Shown here in pieces: positions 38,063 to 47,512 of a stretch of 64,000 nucleotides of DNA; position 1 is the stretch's first letter; each line of letters starts with the position of its first letter. The position numbers and the translations under genes were made by a program. This DNA is from Sulfurospirillum arcachonense DSM 9755. Lineage in GTDB: Bacteria; Campylobacterota; Campylobacteria; Campylobacterales; Sulfurospirillaceae. The stretch covers positions 41,503 through 105,502 of the forward strand of contig NZ_JFBL01000011.1 of assembly GCF_000597725.1 (NCBI RefSeq), read 5' to 3'. Under the pieces are notes generated by a model. The model had not been told where the DNA came from. It saw only the letters and a list, made by a program, of their open reading frames with translations, and made no database searches.

Positions 38063-39073
38063 ATGTTAGAAAATAAATTATTTGAAGCATTATTGGATGT
38101 CATACCATTTAGAGCATATGCTGTAGATGTTGAATCTTATGAAATAATTTATGCAAATAAAATGGTTAGAGATAACATGTATGCACCTCAAGAAACATAT
38201 TGTTGGGAAAAACTTTATGGAAAAACAGAGAAGTGTAGTTGGTGCAGTATAGATGACCTTAAAGCGAGAGATAAGTTTACTGATTCAAAAAAGTTTTCTT
38301 GTGAATTTTTTGATGAATTAGATGATAGATGGTTAAACTCTTTTGATGAGCTTATTAATTGGCCTGATGGTAGATATGTAAAATATTCTATTTTAATTGA
38401 TACGACAGAGCAAAAAGAAGCACAAGGTTCTATGTTAAAATCACATGCATCACTTGCTGTTAGAACAAAACAAGTAAAAAAAACAAATAAAAATCTTCAA
38501 ATAACAAAGCTCAGACTTCAAAAAACAATAAATAAATTACAAAAGCAAGAAGAAGAATTAAAATTATTAGCATCAACAGATCCTCTTACAAAACTTTTTA
38601 ATAGAAGGTATTTTACTGAAGTTTCAGGACATATTTTAGATTTAGCAAAAAGAAATAATGAAAATATGTCAATTATTATGTTAGATATTGATAAATTTAA
38701 AAATATAAATGATACATATGGACATAAAGTAGGTGATGATACATTAGTTGTTTTTGCTGAAACTTTGAACAATTTTAAAAGAAAAAGCGATGTTGTTTGT
38801 AGATTTGGCGGAGAAGAATTTGTTATACTTTTACCAGAAACTAATGTAGAAGGTGCAAGTAAAATAGCTCACAAGATTAGAAAAGTGATTGAAGAATTAA
38901 TTATTAAAATCGATGAAAAAATAGAGTTAAATTTTACTGTTAGTGTTGGTGTATCACAAGTCAATATAGAAAAAGACAATAATATTGAAGCAGCAATAAA
39001 TAGAGCGGACAAGGCACTATATCAGGCAAAAGATACTGGTAGAAATAAGACAGTAGTAATAGAAGATATTTAA
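38063..39073 (+). CDS. PAS-GGDEF diguanylate cyclase
   Basis: Predicted cyclic-di-GMP synthase (336 residues). The N-terminal PAS domain shares C47, C58 and C61 with the preceding protein. A coiled coil (about 135-170) leads to a GGDEF domain with LTKLFNRRYF, the active loop RFGGEEF (G249-F253) and an RKSD inhibitory site (240-243), so catalysis and product inhibition look intact. It is the only evident output enzyme of the operon. Confidence 0.9.
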   Translation: MLENKLFEALLDVIPFRAYAVDVESYEIIYANKMVRDNMYAPQETYCWEKLYGKTEKCSWCSIDDLKARDKFTDSKKFSCEFFDELDDRWLNSFDELINWPDGRYVKYSILIDTTEQKEAQGSMLKSHASLAVRTKQVKKTNKNLQITKLRLQKTINKLQKQEEELKLLASTDPLTKLFNRRYFTEVSGHILDLAKRNNENMSIIMLDIDKFKNINDTYGHKVGDDTLVVFAETLNNFKRKSDVVCRFGGEEFVILLPETNVEGASKIAHKIRKVIEELIIKIDEKIELNFTVSVGVSQVNIEKDNNIEAAINRADKALYQAKDTGRNKTVVIEDI

Positions 39074-39078
39074 TAGAG

Positions 39079-39112
39079 TTACATGCAAAGGGTATTTAGC
39101 CTTTACATGTAA
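39079..39112. terminator. Convergent dyad terminator with TACATGTA arms
   Basis: TTACATGCAAAGG and CCTTTACATGTAA pair in a 13-bp stem with one mismatch and an 8-base loop. The dyad lies between the PAS-GGDEF gene and the opposite-strand perM-like gene and includes the perM stop codon. It probably ends transcription from both sides. It has the same design as the dyad at 53359-53391. Confidence 0.6.
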
Positions 39113-40140
39113 TGTTTATTTTTGAGTAGTTCATATAACTTGAGTATAGATATAAAAAGTGCAGTAATCGCAGGTCCAAGTATCATCCCCCAAAAACCAA
39201 ATGTCGAAAGCCCAGCAATAATAGCAAAAAATATTAAAAGCTCATTTATCTTCGTTGGTATTTTTGCTAAAGTGTTTATGTACTTTATGATAAGAGGTTT
39301 TATAAATGTATCTGCTATGATAGAGATTACTACCACGGAATAAGAAGCGATTATAATAGCATCGACAAGATTTCCACGTGCGAGTTCATAAGCACAAATA
39401 GGTACCCACATTAAAGCTCCACCTACAACGGGAATCAACGAAGCAAAACCATAGAGTATTCCTAGAAGAAGACCATTGTATCCAAACATAACTCCCATAA
39501 TAGAAAAAAGAGCTCCCTCAAATATGGCTGTTACTAAAATAGAGTAAAAAAGTACACTCATGACATTAGCAACTTCTTTAATGACTAAATCAATCTCTTG
39601 GTTATCTAAGGGTGTTAAGTTTTTTATGTATTTTACTAAATCACCACCATATAAATTAGCAAAAAAGAAAAAGATGATTATTAAAAACATATCTTTTAGA
39701 AATTCTGCACTATTTTTCCCAATAAAAGCAGCGTAAGATAGTGTATTACTTGTGATATTTGTTATATCAAAATGAGTAAAAAAATCATCTATTTTTGGTT
39801 TTAAAAAAGAGATAGTATCTGGGAGTTGCAAATCTAATGATGATAAATAAGTTATAATTTTTTCTATAATAGTAGGATCAAAATGCTTAACAGTAGAGCC
39901 AATTGAAGTTATAATATAAACAATAGGTCCAAAAAACAGTATAGATAATAATAAAGTGGAGAGTGAGGCAGCTATAATTTTATTATTAGTTATTTGAAAC
40001 AGTTTTAAGTTTATATTATAAGTAGCAATAGCTAGGAGTGAAGCTATAGTAAGAGTAAGTAAAAAAGGCTCATATAAGCGAAGGACCCAAAAAAGTATTA
40101 TTAAAAATAATGCTCCTAAAAAAAATTTACTATTTTTCAT
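39103..40140 (-). CDS. AI-2E/PerM family membrane protein
   Basis: Polytopic membrane protein (345 residues, about seven to eight helices) of the UPF0118/AI-2E exporter family. The C-terminal [20 protein letters not shown] and [18 protein letters not shown] segments are characteristic. Family members export varied small molecules or act as sodium/proton antiporters, so a substrate cannot be named. It overlaps the 3' end of ruvB by 11 bases. Confidence 0.85.
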   Translation of the reverse strand: MKNSKFFLGALFLIILFWVLRLYEPFLLTLTIASLLAIATYNINLKLFQITNNKIIAASLSTLLLSILFFGPIVYIITSIGSTVKHFDPTIIEKIITYLSSLDLQLPDTISFLKPKIDDFFTHFDITNITSNTLSYAAFIGKNSAEFLKDMFLIIIFFFFANLYGGDLVKYIKNLTPLDNQEIDLVIKEVANVMSVLFYSILVTAIFEGALFSIMGVMFGYNGLLLGILYGFASLIPVVGGALMWVPICAYELARGNLVDAIIIASYSVVVISIIADTFIKPLIIKYINTLAKIPTKINELLIFFAIIAGLSTFGFWGMILGPAITALFISILKLYELLKNKHYM

Positions 40141-41155
40141 TGTCTATTCCCAATAAACCCATATTATTTGGATGGGTTAGTCTAAATATGTCATATGCTT
40201 TTGGTGTTGCAATACGTCCACGAGCAGTTCTTTCAATATATCCTTTTGCTATTAAGTAAGGCTCTATAACGTCTTCTACTGTTCCTTCATCTTCACTTAG
40301 AGCTGCTGCAAGGGTGCTAAGTCCAATTGGTCTTCCTTTTGCTTCAATGAGTACTTCTAAAAAACGTAAATCTAGTTCATCAAAACCTATATGATTTACC
40401 CCAAGCTCATCCAAACCATATTTTGCCCGTTCTAGAGAGATACTATTTTCATCTACAACATCAGCATAATCTCTAATTCTTTTTAATAATCTAAGAGCAA
40501 TTCTTGGAGTGCCTCTACTGCGTTTTGCTATCTCTAAAGACGCATCTTTATTACAATTTTTTTCTAGTTTTTTCCCCGCTTTTACTATTATTTGGCTAAG
40601 TTCAGATTCATTGTAAAATTGTAGTCTAAAATGCATACCAAATCTATCACGCAAAGGGGAGCTTATCATACCTGCTCTTGTAGTGGCTCCTATAAGAGTA
40701 AATCTAGGCAAATCTATTTTAATAGTTTGAGCAGCTGGTCCACTTCCTATAATAATATCGAGTCTAAAATCTTCCATTGCAGGATAAAGAATTTCTTCAA
40801 TTGCAGGTGAGAGTCTATGTATCTCATCTATAAATAGTATGTCACCTTCTTCAAGGTTTGTCAAAATTGCTGCTAAATCTCCACTTTTTTCTATCATTGG
40901 GGCTGCTGTCATTTTTACATTGGCTTCCATGTCATTGGCTATAATATAAGCTAAAGTTGTTTTTCCAAGACCTGGAGGTCCAAAGAAAAGTACATGATCA
41001 AGGGCTTCTTCTCTTTTTTTAGAAGCTTGTATAAAAACTTGAAGGTTTTTTTTGATTTTTTCTTGGCCGATATAATCATTCCAATTTGTAGGCCTTAAAG
41101 ATGTTTCATAGGCATTTTCAAAAGAAACTTTATCTATCTCTACAATGCGTTCCAT
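40130..41155 (-). CDS. ruvB: Holliday junction branch-migration ATPase RuvB
   Basis: Hexameric motor that drives branch migration with RuvA. The 341-residue protein has Walker [10 protein letters not shown], Walker B FIDEIHRL, the arginine-finger region [17 protein letters not shown] and the C-terminal winged helix ([20 protein letters not shown]). The start shares a base with the panB stop, so panB-ruvB-perM form an operon. ruvA is not adjacent. Confidence 0.96.
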   Translation of the reverse strand: MERIVEIDKVSFENAYETSLRPTNWNDYIGQEKIKKNLQVFIQASKKREEALDHVLFFGPPGLGKTTLAYIIANDMEANVKMTAAPMIEKSGDLAAILTNLEEGDILFIDEIHRLSPAIEEILYPAMEDFRLDIIIGSGPAAQTIKIDLPRFTLIGATTRAGMISSPLRDRFGMHFRLQFYNESELSQIIVKAGKKLEKNCNKDASLEIAKRSRGTPRIALRLLKRIRDYADVVDENSISLERAKYGLDELGVNHIGFDELDLRFLEVLIEAKGRPIGLSTLAAALSEDEGTVEDVIEPYLIAKGYIERTARGRIATPKAYDIFRLTHPNNMGLLGIDNEK

Positions 41156-41937
41156 TAGTAAGTATATTCCTGTGTAGGGAATTTCCTTGTCTGAACATCT
41201 GTTATATAGTTATCAACAGCATTTTTTACTAAATCTGCACCATTGAGATACTTTTTAACAAATTTTGGTTGAAACTCCTCAAAAAAGCCTAGCATATCAC
41301 TCCAAACGAGAACTTGACCATCTGTATCGTTTCCAGCTCCTATGCCGATTGTAGGGATATTAACAGCATCAGTTATTCTTTTTGCAGCTTCAGACTTCAC
41401 TCCTTCTACAACGATAGCAAATGCACCTGCTTTTTCAACAGCTTTAGCATCTTCGATGAGTTTGAGAGTATCTTCTTCACTTTTGCCTCGAACTATATAA
41501 CCACCTTCACTTCTAACGTATTGTGGCATAAGACCAATGTGACCCATTACAGCAATAGAGTTATTTGTAAGAGCTTGTATGATGTGAGCACGCTCTGTGC
41601 CACCTTCTATTTTGACTGCATGAGCAGTTGTTTCTTGGTAAACTTTTGAAGCATTTTTAAGAGCCATTACTTCATCGGTATAAGTACCAAAAGGCATATC
41701 ACAAATTATAAAAGTATCAGGTGCACCTTGGCAAACAGCATTTGTATGGTAAATCATAATATCAAGCGAGGCAGAAAGTGTATCTGGTTTGTTATTGAAA
41801 CTCATATTGAGACTATCGCCTACTAAAATCATGTCGGTTTTATTGTTAAATAGAGAGGCAAAAAGAGAATCATAAGCAGTTATAACTGTTAAAGGTATTT
41901 CTCCTTTTGCTTTTTTTATAGAAGTTATTGTTTTCAC
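41155..41937 (-). CDS. panB: 3-methyl-2-oxobutanoate hydroxymethyltransferase
   Basis: First committed step of pantothenate synthesis. The 260-residue enzyme has [12 protein letters not shown], the metal-binding [23 protein letters not shown] and [16 protein letters not shown], all PanB signatures. It is the first gene of the panB-ruvB-perM unit and is divergent from the Hpt gene. Confidence 0.95.
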   Translation of the reverse strand: MKTITSIKKAKGEIPLTVITAYDSLFASLFNNKTDMILVGDSLNMSFNNKPDTLSASLDIMIYHTNAVCQGAPDTFIICDMPFGTYTDEVMALKNASKVYQETTAHAVKIEGGTERAHIIQALTNNSIAVMGHIGLMPQYVRSEGGYIVRGKSEEDTLKLIEDAKAVEKAGAFAIVVEGVKSEAAKRITDAVNIPTIGIGAGNDTDGQVLVWSDMLGFFEEFQPKFVKKYLNGADLVKNAVDNYITDVQTRKFPTQEYTY

Positions 41938-42034
41938 TAAAAACCTTTTAAAATCTTTTATTTGAATTAGATTTTATCTAAAAAATGGTATGATTACAAA
42001 TCATTGGCATTAGTTATTTGACGAAAGGACGTAC

Positions 42035-42445
42035 ATGGGATTATTCAAGCAATTAGAAGTTGATTTTGATTTAGAGATTGTTGAAGATTTTTTTTCTCAT
42101 TATGGAATTATGTGTGAAACTATGGAACCCTTGATAATTGGACTAAATAAACCAGAAGAGTATGAAGTAAATATTAGTGAACTTTTCAGGATTTTTCACA
42201 ACATGAAATCTGCAGCAGGTTTTTTAAAACTTCAACCTATCATTAAACTAGCAACTCTTTGTGAAGATGTAGTAGAAGAAGCTAGGATTGTAGAAGGTCC
42301 TGCATCAGAAGAGTTTATAGATTGGTTACTTATGGTGAGTGATCAGTTTGAAAAATATAGAATGAATATAGAAAATGATGATGAATATTTTGGCATGCTC
42401 GAACCTCTCATTATAAAAATTCCAAAAAAATTACAAAAAAATTAA
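42035..42445 (+). CDS. Orphan Hpt-domain protein
   Basis: Small helical protein (136 residues) with an Hpt-like motif: H55 in LFRIFHNMKSAAGFLKL, where the histidine, lysine and small residues match the phosphotransfer site (HxxK[GS]). No kinase or receiver gene is next to it. It lies 23 bases ahead of trpA, with AAAGGA 5 bases before its ATG. Possible partners include the CheA-like kinase and CheY-type receiver encoded 3-8 kb away, but this is speculative. Confidence 0.75.
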   Translation: MGLFKQLEVDFDLEIVEDFFSHYGIMCETMEPLIIGLNKPEEYEVNISELFRIFHNMKSAAGFLKLQPIIKLATLCEDVVEEARIVEGPASEEFIDWLLMVSDQFEKYRMNIENDDEYFGMLEPLIIKIPKKLQKN

Positions 42446-42467
42446 ATTTTACTATAGGTGAATACAA

Positions 42468-43208
42468 TTGAAAAAATTAGTTGCATATATAACTGCAGGA
42501 TTTCCAAATAATAGTTTTACAATAGATTTAGCATTAGCTTTAAAAGAATCAGGTGTTGATTCATTAGAACTTGGTATTCCTTTCTCAGATCCAGTAGCAG
42601 ATGGTCCCATCATAGAAGAAGCAAATTTAATAGCACTAAAAAATGGGTTTAAAATAGAACAACTTTTTGAAATTTCTAGTCAAATAGCAACTCAAATTGA
42701 TACTTTATGGATGGGTTATTTTAATCCTTTTTATCATAAAGGAATGGATCTTTTTACGGATTATGCTAAAGAGTATGGTGTAAGTGGATTTATTATTCCA
42801 GATCTTCCTCATGAAGAAGCAAAAGTATATACAGATTTAATGAATAAAAAAGATTTATCATTGATATCTTTTGTTGCACCTACTGATTCTGAGCAAAGAA
42901 TCAAACAGGTAGTAGAAAATAGTAAGAAGTTTATCTATCTTGTTGCATATGCAGGAATTACAGGAAGTGGTGCAAGCGAAGATTTGAGTCAAACTATTAC
43001 TAATATAAGAGCAGTAACTTCAACACCAGTTTATGTTGGTTTTGGTGTAGATGAAAAAACGGCAAAAGAAAAAGCTGTAGGTGTTGATGGGGTTATTGTT
43101 GGGAGTGCTTTTGTAAAAATACTTCTTGATAATTCCTTAAGTAATAACGAAAAAATTAAAAAAATATCAAACTTAGCCAAAGTTATAAAAGATACTATTA
43201 ATTCTTAA
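42468..43208 (+). CDS. trpA: Tryptophan synthase alpha subunit
   Basis: Cleaves indole-3-glycerol phosphate to indole and glyceraldehyde 3-phosphate. The 246-residue barrel keeps the catalytic glutamate and aspartate in SLELGIPFSDPVADGP, GFIIPDLPHEE, and the phosphate-binding GITGSGA and GFGVDEKTA loops. The start is TTG with AGGTG upstream. trpB is not adjacent, so trpA stands outside a classical trp operon. A perfect palindromic terminator follows. Confidence 0.94.
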   Translation: MKKLVAYITAGFPNNSFTIDLALALKESGVDSLELGIPFSDPVADGPIIEEANLIALKNGFKIEQLFEISSQIATQIDTLWMGYFNPFYHKGMDLFTDYAKEYGVSGFIIPDLPHEEAKVYTDLMNKKDLSLISFVAPTDSEQRIKQVVENSKKFIYLVAYAGITGSGASEDLSQTITNIRAVTSTPVYVGFGVDEKTAKEKAVGVDGVIVGSAFVKILLDNSLSNNEKIKKISNLAKVIKDTINS

Positions 43209-43232
43209 AGAGCTTTACATGTAAAGCTCTTT
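43207..43232. terminator. Bidirectional palindromic terminator trpA / RND gene
   Basis: A perfect 26-base palindrome, centred on TACATGTA (43216-43223) and ending in CTCTTT on each strand, fills the whole space between the trpA stop and the RND gene stop. It gives a strong stem with T-rich ends in both directions, ideal for two convergent genes. Confidence 0.8.
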
Positions 43233-45626
43233 TTATACTAGTCTTTTGGGTTTAAAGATTAAAAGAAGTTTTGGAAGTAAAAGTAAAGCTCCTAAGAGAG
43301 CCATAAACATAACAGTCATTGTTAAGATACCAAAATATATTGTTGGTAAAAAGTTTGATAAAACAAGTACTGAGAAACCTAGCATTATGGCAAGAGTAGT
43401 ATAGTACATAGCATATCCTATACTGTTGTGAGAGCGGTGCATAGCTTTTACATAGTTATTATCTATTTTTAACTCTTCATAAAAGCGATGAATATAGTGA
43501 ATGGTATCATCAACCCCAATTCCCAAACTAATAGCTGCAATAGTTATAGTCATCATATCAAGAGGTATACCAAACCACCCCATAAATCCAAAAATCATAC
43601 TCATAGGTATTATATTTGAAATGATAGCAATAAGAGCAATTTTTAATGATTTGAAAATAAATAAGAACATTAAAAACAGTAGAATTAAAACAAGTCCAAG
43701 GGTAAGAATTTGTGATTTAAAAAGACTTTGAAGCATATTGTTATAAAGTATCATTATATTAGAGAGTCTATAAGAAGCAACTTCAGGCTTAATAATGTTT
43801 TTAAGCTCAGCATCAATCTCTTTTATAAGTTGATTTCTTCTAAGTTCAGGATTTGAATCAATTATGCGTGTTGCAAATCGTACTTCATTGTCTTTTATAC
43901 TAATATAGGGTTCAAGTATGATTTTTTTAAAGTTATCTGGGAGTTTTTTGTATAAAAGTGCTAATTCAAAACTATTTAACTCTTTTCCATCATTTAGTAA
44001 TTTTCCAATACTTAAAGTGGTGGCAAGAGATTGAACATTTCCTATCTCCACTTTTTGATCAAGATAATTATGAATTTTTGTGATGAGTTCCATTTTATCA
44101 GGAGTAAACCAATATTGGTTTGAATCTTCTTTTTCATCAAATTCATCTTCAAAACTATCAAATTCATCAAAATCATCATTACTAATTTGTTTTGTTTCTT
44201 CTTTTTTATTAAACTTTACAATTATATCAAGAGGAGTGGTTCCTCCTAGTTGTTTATCTATAACTTTCATACCTTTATATATCTCGGTTGAAGATTTAAA
44301 ATAATTGATAAAACTATTTTCAACAATAAGTTGCTTAACTCCTGTTAGACTAAATACAATAATTAAAATACATACAAAAAGTATTTGTTTCCCTTTAAAT
44401 TCAACGCACTTAGCAAAAAGTTCAGGTAAAGCAGTTTTTTTCTCTTTAAGTGTTCTTTTTTTTGAAACAGGTAAAAGTACTAATATAGCAGGAAAAAGAA
44501 TAAAAGAGAGAACAAGAGATATAGCGATTCCGCTACTCATCATCCAGCCTAAGTTGATAATTGGTAAAATATTTGAAAAAATTAGTGAAGCAAAACCAAC
44601 AATAGTCGTAAGGATTGCAAAAAATGATGGAGATAATTTTGAAAGAACAGTTTCAAGTATAAGTTCTTTTTGCGAATAATTTAGCTCTACATGTAATAAC
44701 TCATTGTATCTAACCATGAGGTGCAGAGTAATAGACATTGTAATAATAAGTTGTAAAGAGACAAAGTTTGATGAGATAACAGTAACTTCCCAACCGAAAA
44801 AACCAAGTAAACCAGCCGTTGTAACGATAGAAAAAAGACAGATAATGACAGGTAAAACAATCCACCTAATCTCTCTAAAAATCAACCATAAAATAAAAAT
44901 AAGAAGGGTTAAAAGAGCTGTTCCATATATAATCAAGTCATTTTTTACAAAATTAATTAAATCATCACTTATCATATTTACACCACCTAAAAACAGTTCA
45001 CCACTGTTTTTATTGTTATGTAATATTTCGCGTACATTTTGAATAAATATATGGTTTGCTTCTCTAATAAAATCACGTTGCTTTTTTAATTTTTCAGGCT
45101 CTTTTGAGAGTTTTTTATCATCCTTTAAATTTATGATAATAGCTGTTGTTTTGAAGTTGTTGCTTACAAGATTACTTTTGTAGATAGGACTTGTTAAAAA
45201 CTCTTTTTTGACTAAATCTAAATTTATATTTTTTGATTCTAATGTAGGTATATTTCCTACTAAGTTTTTGATTGATTTATGTGAACTTTGTAAAAGAGGA
45301 ACATTTAAAATAGAAGTTACAGAGCTAATTTTTTCTAAAGTTAATAGCTCTTTAGTCAGTTTTCTAATGCTATCTAAAGACTCTTTTGAAAGTAAAGGAG
45401 TATTAGGAGTAAACGCTACAGCCAATATATTTTGTGTTTTGAATTTTTGTGTTACTTCTTTTGAAAATAGTAAGTCAGGGTCATCTTCTAAAAGAAGAGT
45501 ACTGCTTGAAGCATCTATTTCAAGTTTTGTAGCACCATATGCAAAAATTGCAATAACAATAAAAACAGAAAAAAGTATTTTTATAGGGTGAGAAAGAACA
45601 AACTTTTCATAAAAAGTTTTTATCAT
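43233..45626 (-). CDS. RND/MMPL-family lipid transporter of a Mla-like cluster
   Basis: Large inner-membrane protein (797 residues) with two repeats of one helix, a periplasmic loop and five helices, as in MMPL/HpnN-type RND proteins. The second half has GIGVDDTIHYIHRFYEE, a typical motif of this group. A very acidic stretch (DDFDEFDSFEDEFDEKED, about residues 492-509) lies in the second periplasmic loop. It overlaps the MlaC-like gene by 4 bases, and C. jejuni carries the same RND-MlaC-MlaA set. Lipid movement between the membranes is the likely role. Confidence 0.85.
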   Translation of the reverse strand: MIKTFYEKFVLSHPIKILFSVFIVIAIFAYGATKLEIDASSSTLLLEDDPDLLFSKEVTQKFKTQNILAVAFTPNTPLLSKESLDSIRKLTKELLTLEKISSVTSILNVPLLQSSHKSIKNLVGNIPTLESKNINLDLVKKEFLTSPIYKSNLVSNNFKTTAIIINLKDDKKLSKEPEKLKKQRDFIREANHIFIQNVREILHNNKNSGELFLGGVNMISDDLINFVKNDLIIYGTALLTLLIFILWLIFREIRWIVLPVIICLFSIVTTAGLLGFFGWEVTVISSNFVSLQLIITMSITLHLMVRYNELLHVELNYSQKELILETVLSKLSPSFFAILTTIVGFASLIFSNILPIINLGWMMSSGIAISLVLSFILFPAILVLLPVSKKRTLKEKKTALPELFAKCVEFKGKQILFVCILIIVFSLTGVKQLIVENSFINYFKSSTEIYKGMKVIDKQLGGTTPLDIIVKFNKKEETKQISNDDFDEFDSFEDEFDEKEDSNQYWFTPDKMELITKIHNYLDQKVEIGNVQSLATTLSIGKLLNDGKELNSFELALLYKKLPDNFKKIILEPYISIKDNEVRFATRIIDSNPELRRNQLIKEIDAELKNIIKPEVASYRLSNIMILYNNMLQSLFKSQILTLGLVLILLFLMFLFIFKSLKIALIAIISNIIPMSMIFGFMGWFGIPLDMMTITIAAISLGIGVDDTIHYIHRFYEELKIDNNYVKAMHRSHNSIGYAMYYTTLAIMLGFSVLVLSNFLPTIYFGILTMTVMFMALLGALLLLPKLLLIFKPKRLV

Positions 45627-46204
45627 GTGTCTTTTTTATCTAATTTACTTAAGAGTGTCTCATATGATTGTGTTTTCAAAATATCTTTAAACTGTGCACG
45701 ATATGTTTGAATCAGACTCACTCCAATAATATCCAAATCGTATATCATCCATTCATTATTTTTTGATTTATAAAATTTGTAAGTAATAGCATAAGTATCT
45801 TTTTTACCAATCAGCTCTGTTAGAAGCCAAATTTTGTTTTTACTTTTTTCTTGAAGCTCTATGATACGTAATCTTTCATCAGTATATAAATTGAGTTTTT
45901 CAATATAAGAATTTTTAAGATGCGAGATAAATTTTTGTGTAAATTCTTCTCTTTGTGCGGGAGTCATAGCAATCCAATTTGATTTGCCAAGGCTAAGTTT
46001 AGTCATAAATCTATAGTCAAATATGTCTTCAAATATAGGAAAAAGTTTATTTGCTTTTGTAGTTAAGTCTAACTCTTTTTGTTTTATTATATATGTAGCA
46101 ATGTTCATTTTTTCTTTTAGTACTTTAGTAATGTTTTCTTTTTCAACAGCGAATAGTGAAGTTGAAAAAAATAGTGATAGTATTAATAATATATTTTTTA
46201 TCAT
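45623..46204 (-). CDS. MlaC-like periplasmic phospholipid-binding protein
   Basis: The 193-residue protein has a signal peptide (LLILSLFFSTSLFA) and the Ttg2D/MlaC fold landmarks IFDYRFMTKLSLGKSNW, TPAQREEFTQKFISHL, and the C-terminal WMIYDLDIIGVSLIQTYR. MlaC proteins ferry phospholipid between outer-membrane MlaA and an inner-membrane transporter. Here the transporter gene next door is an RND protein, not the MlaFEDB ABC complex. Confidence 0.9.
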   Translation of the reverse strand: MIKNILLILSLFFSTSLFAVEKENITKVLKEKMNIATYIIKQKELDLTTKANKLFPIFEDIFDYRFMTKLSLGKSNWIAMTPAQREEFTQKFISHLKNSYIEKLNLYTDERLRIIELQEKSKNKIWLLTELIGKKDTYAITYKFYKSKNNEWMIYDLDIIGVSLIQTYRAQFKDILKTQSYETLLSKLDKKDT

Positions 46205-46206
46205 TT

Positions 46207-46941
46207 TTACTCTTCTATAAGTTTTTTTCTACGTTGTTCATATACGTTTTTAAGTAAAGGATATAAATTCACAGCGTCTTTTCTTAAAGCTTCATATTCA
46301 TCTACATGTAAAGAGTATTCATTAAGAACTTCATATGATTTAAGAAAGTAATATGGTCTATCGTCTTCTAAGACATTCACTTCATGGCTATGTGCATATG
46401 AGAGAGGATTTAAAAAACTATCTCCAACAAGTCCAATAGTATCTCTTAAGTTTGATGGGCCAAAAAGTGGTAAAACTATGTGGAAGTCATCACTTGCACC
46501 ATAATATCCTAAAGTTTGACCAAGATCTTCATTATGTGGGTTGAGCCCACCCTCCGTTTTTGCCAAATCTAAAAAACCAGCAAGACCATAAGTTGAGTTA
46601 ATAATAAATCTACCTGTTTCTTCAAAAGCATTTTTAAATTTTAACTGTAATACATTATTTACAAATCGAATAGGAAATTTAATATTATCAAAAGCATTTG
46701 AAACACCTTTACGTACAGGTGTAGAAACAATATTTTTGTACCCTTTAGCAACAGGCCCCATGATATTCATATATACAAAGTCATTAAATTTTGTCATTTG
46801 AACGTTATAGCCTTTGATAGGATCCCATGAAGAACTTTTTTCTTTTTTAGTAAATTCGTTTTCAAATTCATCATCAAATGAACTGTCAGTTTGAGAAAAT
46901 AGTAACGAAAAAGAGAGTAAAAACAAAAATATAAGACGCAT
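46207..46941 (-). CDS. MlaA/VacJ-like protein lacking a lipobox
   Basis: VacJ-family protein (244 residues) that removes misplaced phospholipid from the outer leaflet. Landmarks are YNVQMTKFNDFVYMNIMGPV, FIINSTYGLAGFLDLA, ETL-like DLGQTLGYYGA and a VLPLFGPSNLRDTIG segment. The N-terminal signal (LIFLFLLSFSLLFS) contains no cysteine, so unlike classical MlaA it should not be lipidated. It has an acidic stretch (DDEFENEF) resembling that of its RND partner. TATAAT at 46982-46987 on the - strand and AAGGA support the start. Confidence 0.87.
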   Translation of the reverse strand: MRLIFLFLLSFSLLFSQTDSSFDDEFENEFTKKEKSSSWDPIKGYNVQMTKFNDFVYMNIMGPVAKGYKNIVSTPVRKGVSNAFDNIKFPIRFVNNVLQLKFKNAFEETGRFIINSTYGLAGFLDLAKTEGGLNPHNEDLGQTLGYYGASDDFHIVLPLFGPSNLRDTIGLVGDSFLNPLSYAHSHEVNVLEDDRPYYFLKSYEVLNEYSLHVDEYEALRKDAVNLYPLLKNVYEQRRKKLIEE

Positions 46942-47033
46942 AACATAAAATCCTTAACAGTCGGTAAATAAAATAGTTGGTATTATATTGTTTATTACAT
47001 TTAATAATCATTAAATATATATTTTATGTTAAA

Positions 47034-47417
47034 TGGTGGAGTTGTCCGGAATCGAACCGGAGTCCAAAAGCAGCCACCTATGACGTCTACATGCTTAAAG
47101 AAGTTGTTTGTTTTTAATTTTGATTCACACAACTAACAAAGTTACTCAAAACGAGCCCCTAATTTCATTTTAAGCTGAGGCAGACTTAAAATATATCTAT
47201 TATAGCTATGATACTTCCAAAATCTCCCTTGAATAGAATCAGAAGTGGAAGCAGTCCAAAAGCCGTTAGGCTAAGGTTAAACTTACGCTACTGCGTAAGC
47301 TGGACGATAGTTACTGTTATTAGCAGTTATGTTTTTGAAGGTTGTTTAACGCAAGACCCTCACTCGCGACATGCAGCCATAAGCTAAAACTACTCCTGTC
47401 GAAGCCATGTCAACCCC
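47034..47417 (-). ncRNA. ssrA: tmRNA (SsrA)
   Basis: The 384-base RNA begins GGGGTTGACATGGCTTCGAC and ends with a T-arm-like sequence (GGTTCGATTCCGGAC) and an encoded CCA. The seven-base acceptor stem pairs GGGGTTG with CAACTCC. The tag frame at 47324-47283 reads ANNSNYRPAYAVA followed by TAA, close in length and pattern to the Campylobacter tag. It frees stalled ribosomes with SmpB. It stands alone between mlaA and a lipoprotein gene. Confidence 0.96.
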
Positions 47418-47512
47418 ACAAAGCAGATGCGAATTGTATCTAAATTTTATAAATAGTGCAATCTTCTAAATGGTATTTATAGTATACTACGTTTTTGATT
47501 GAGGAGAAAGAG

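Noticed and set aside
43501..45591. Several open frames on + inside the RND gene region
   Set aside because: They are antisense shadows of an AT-rich membrane protein gene, without ribosome sites or recognisable motifs.
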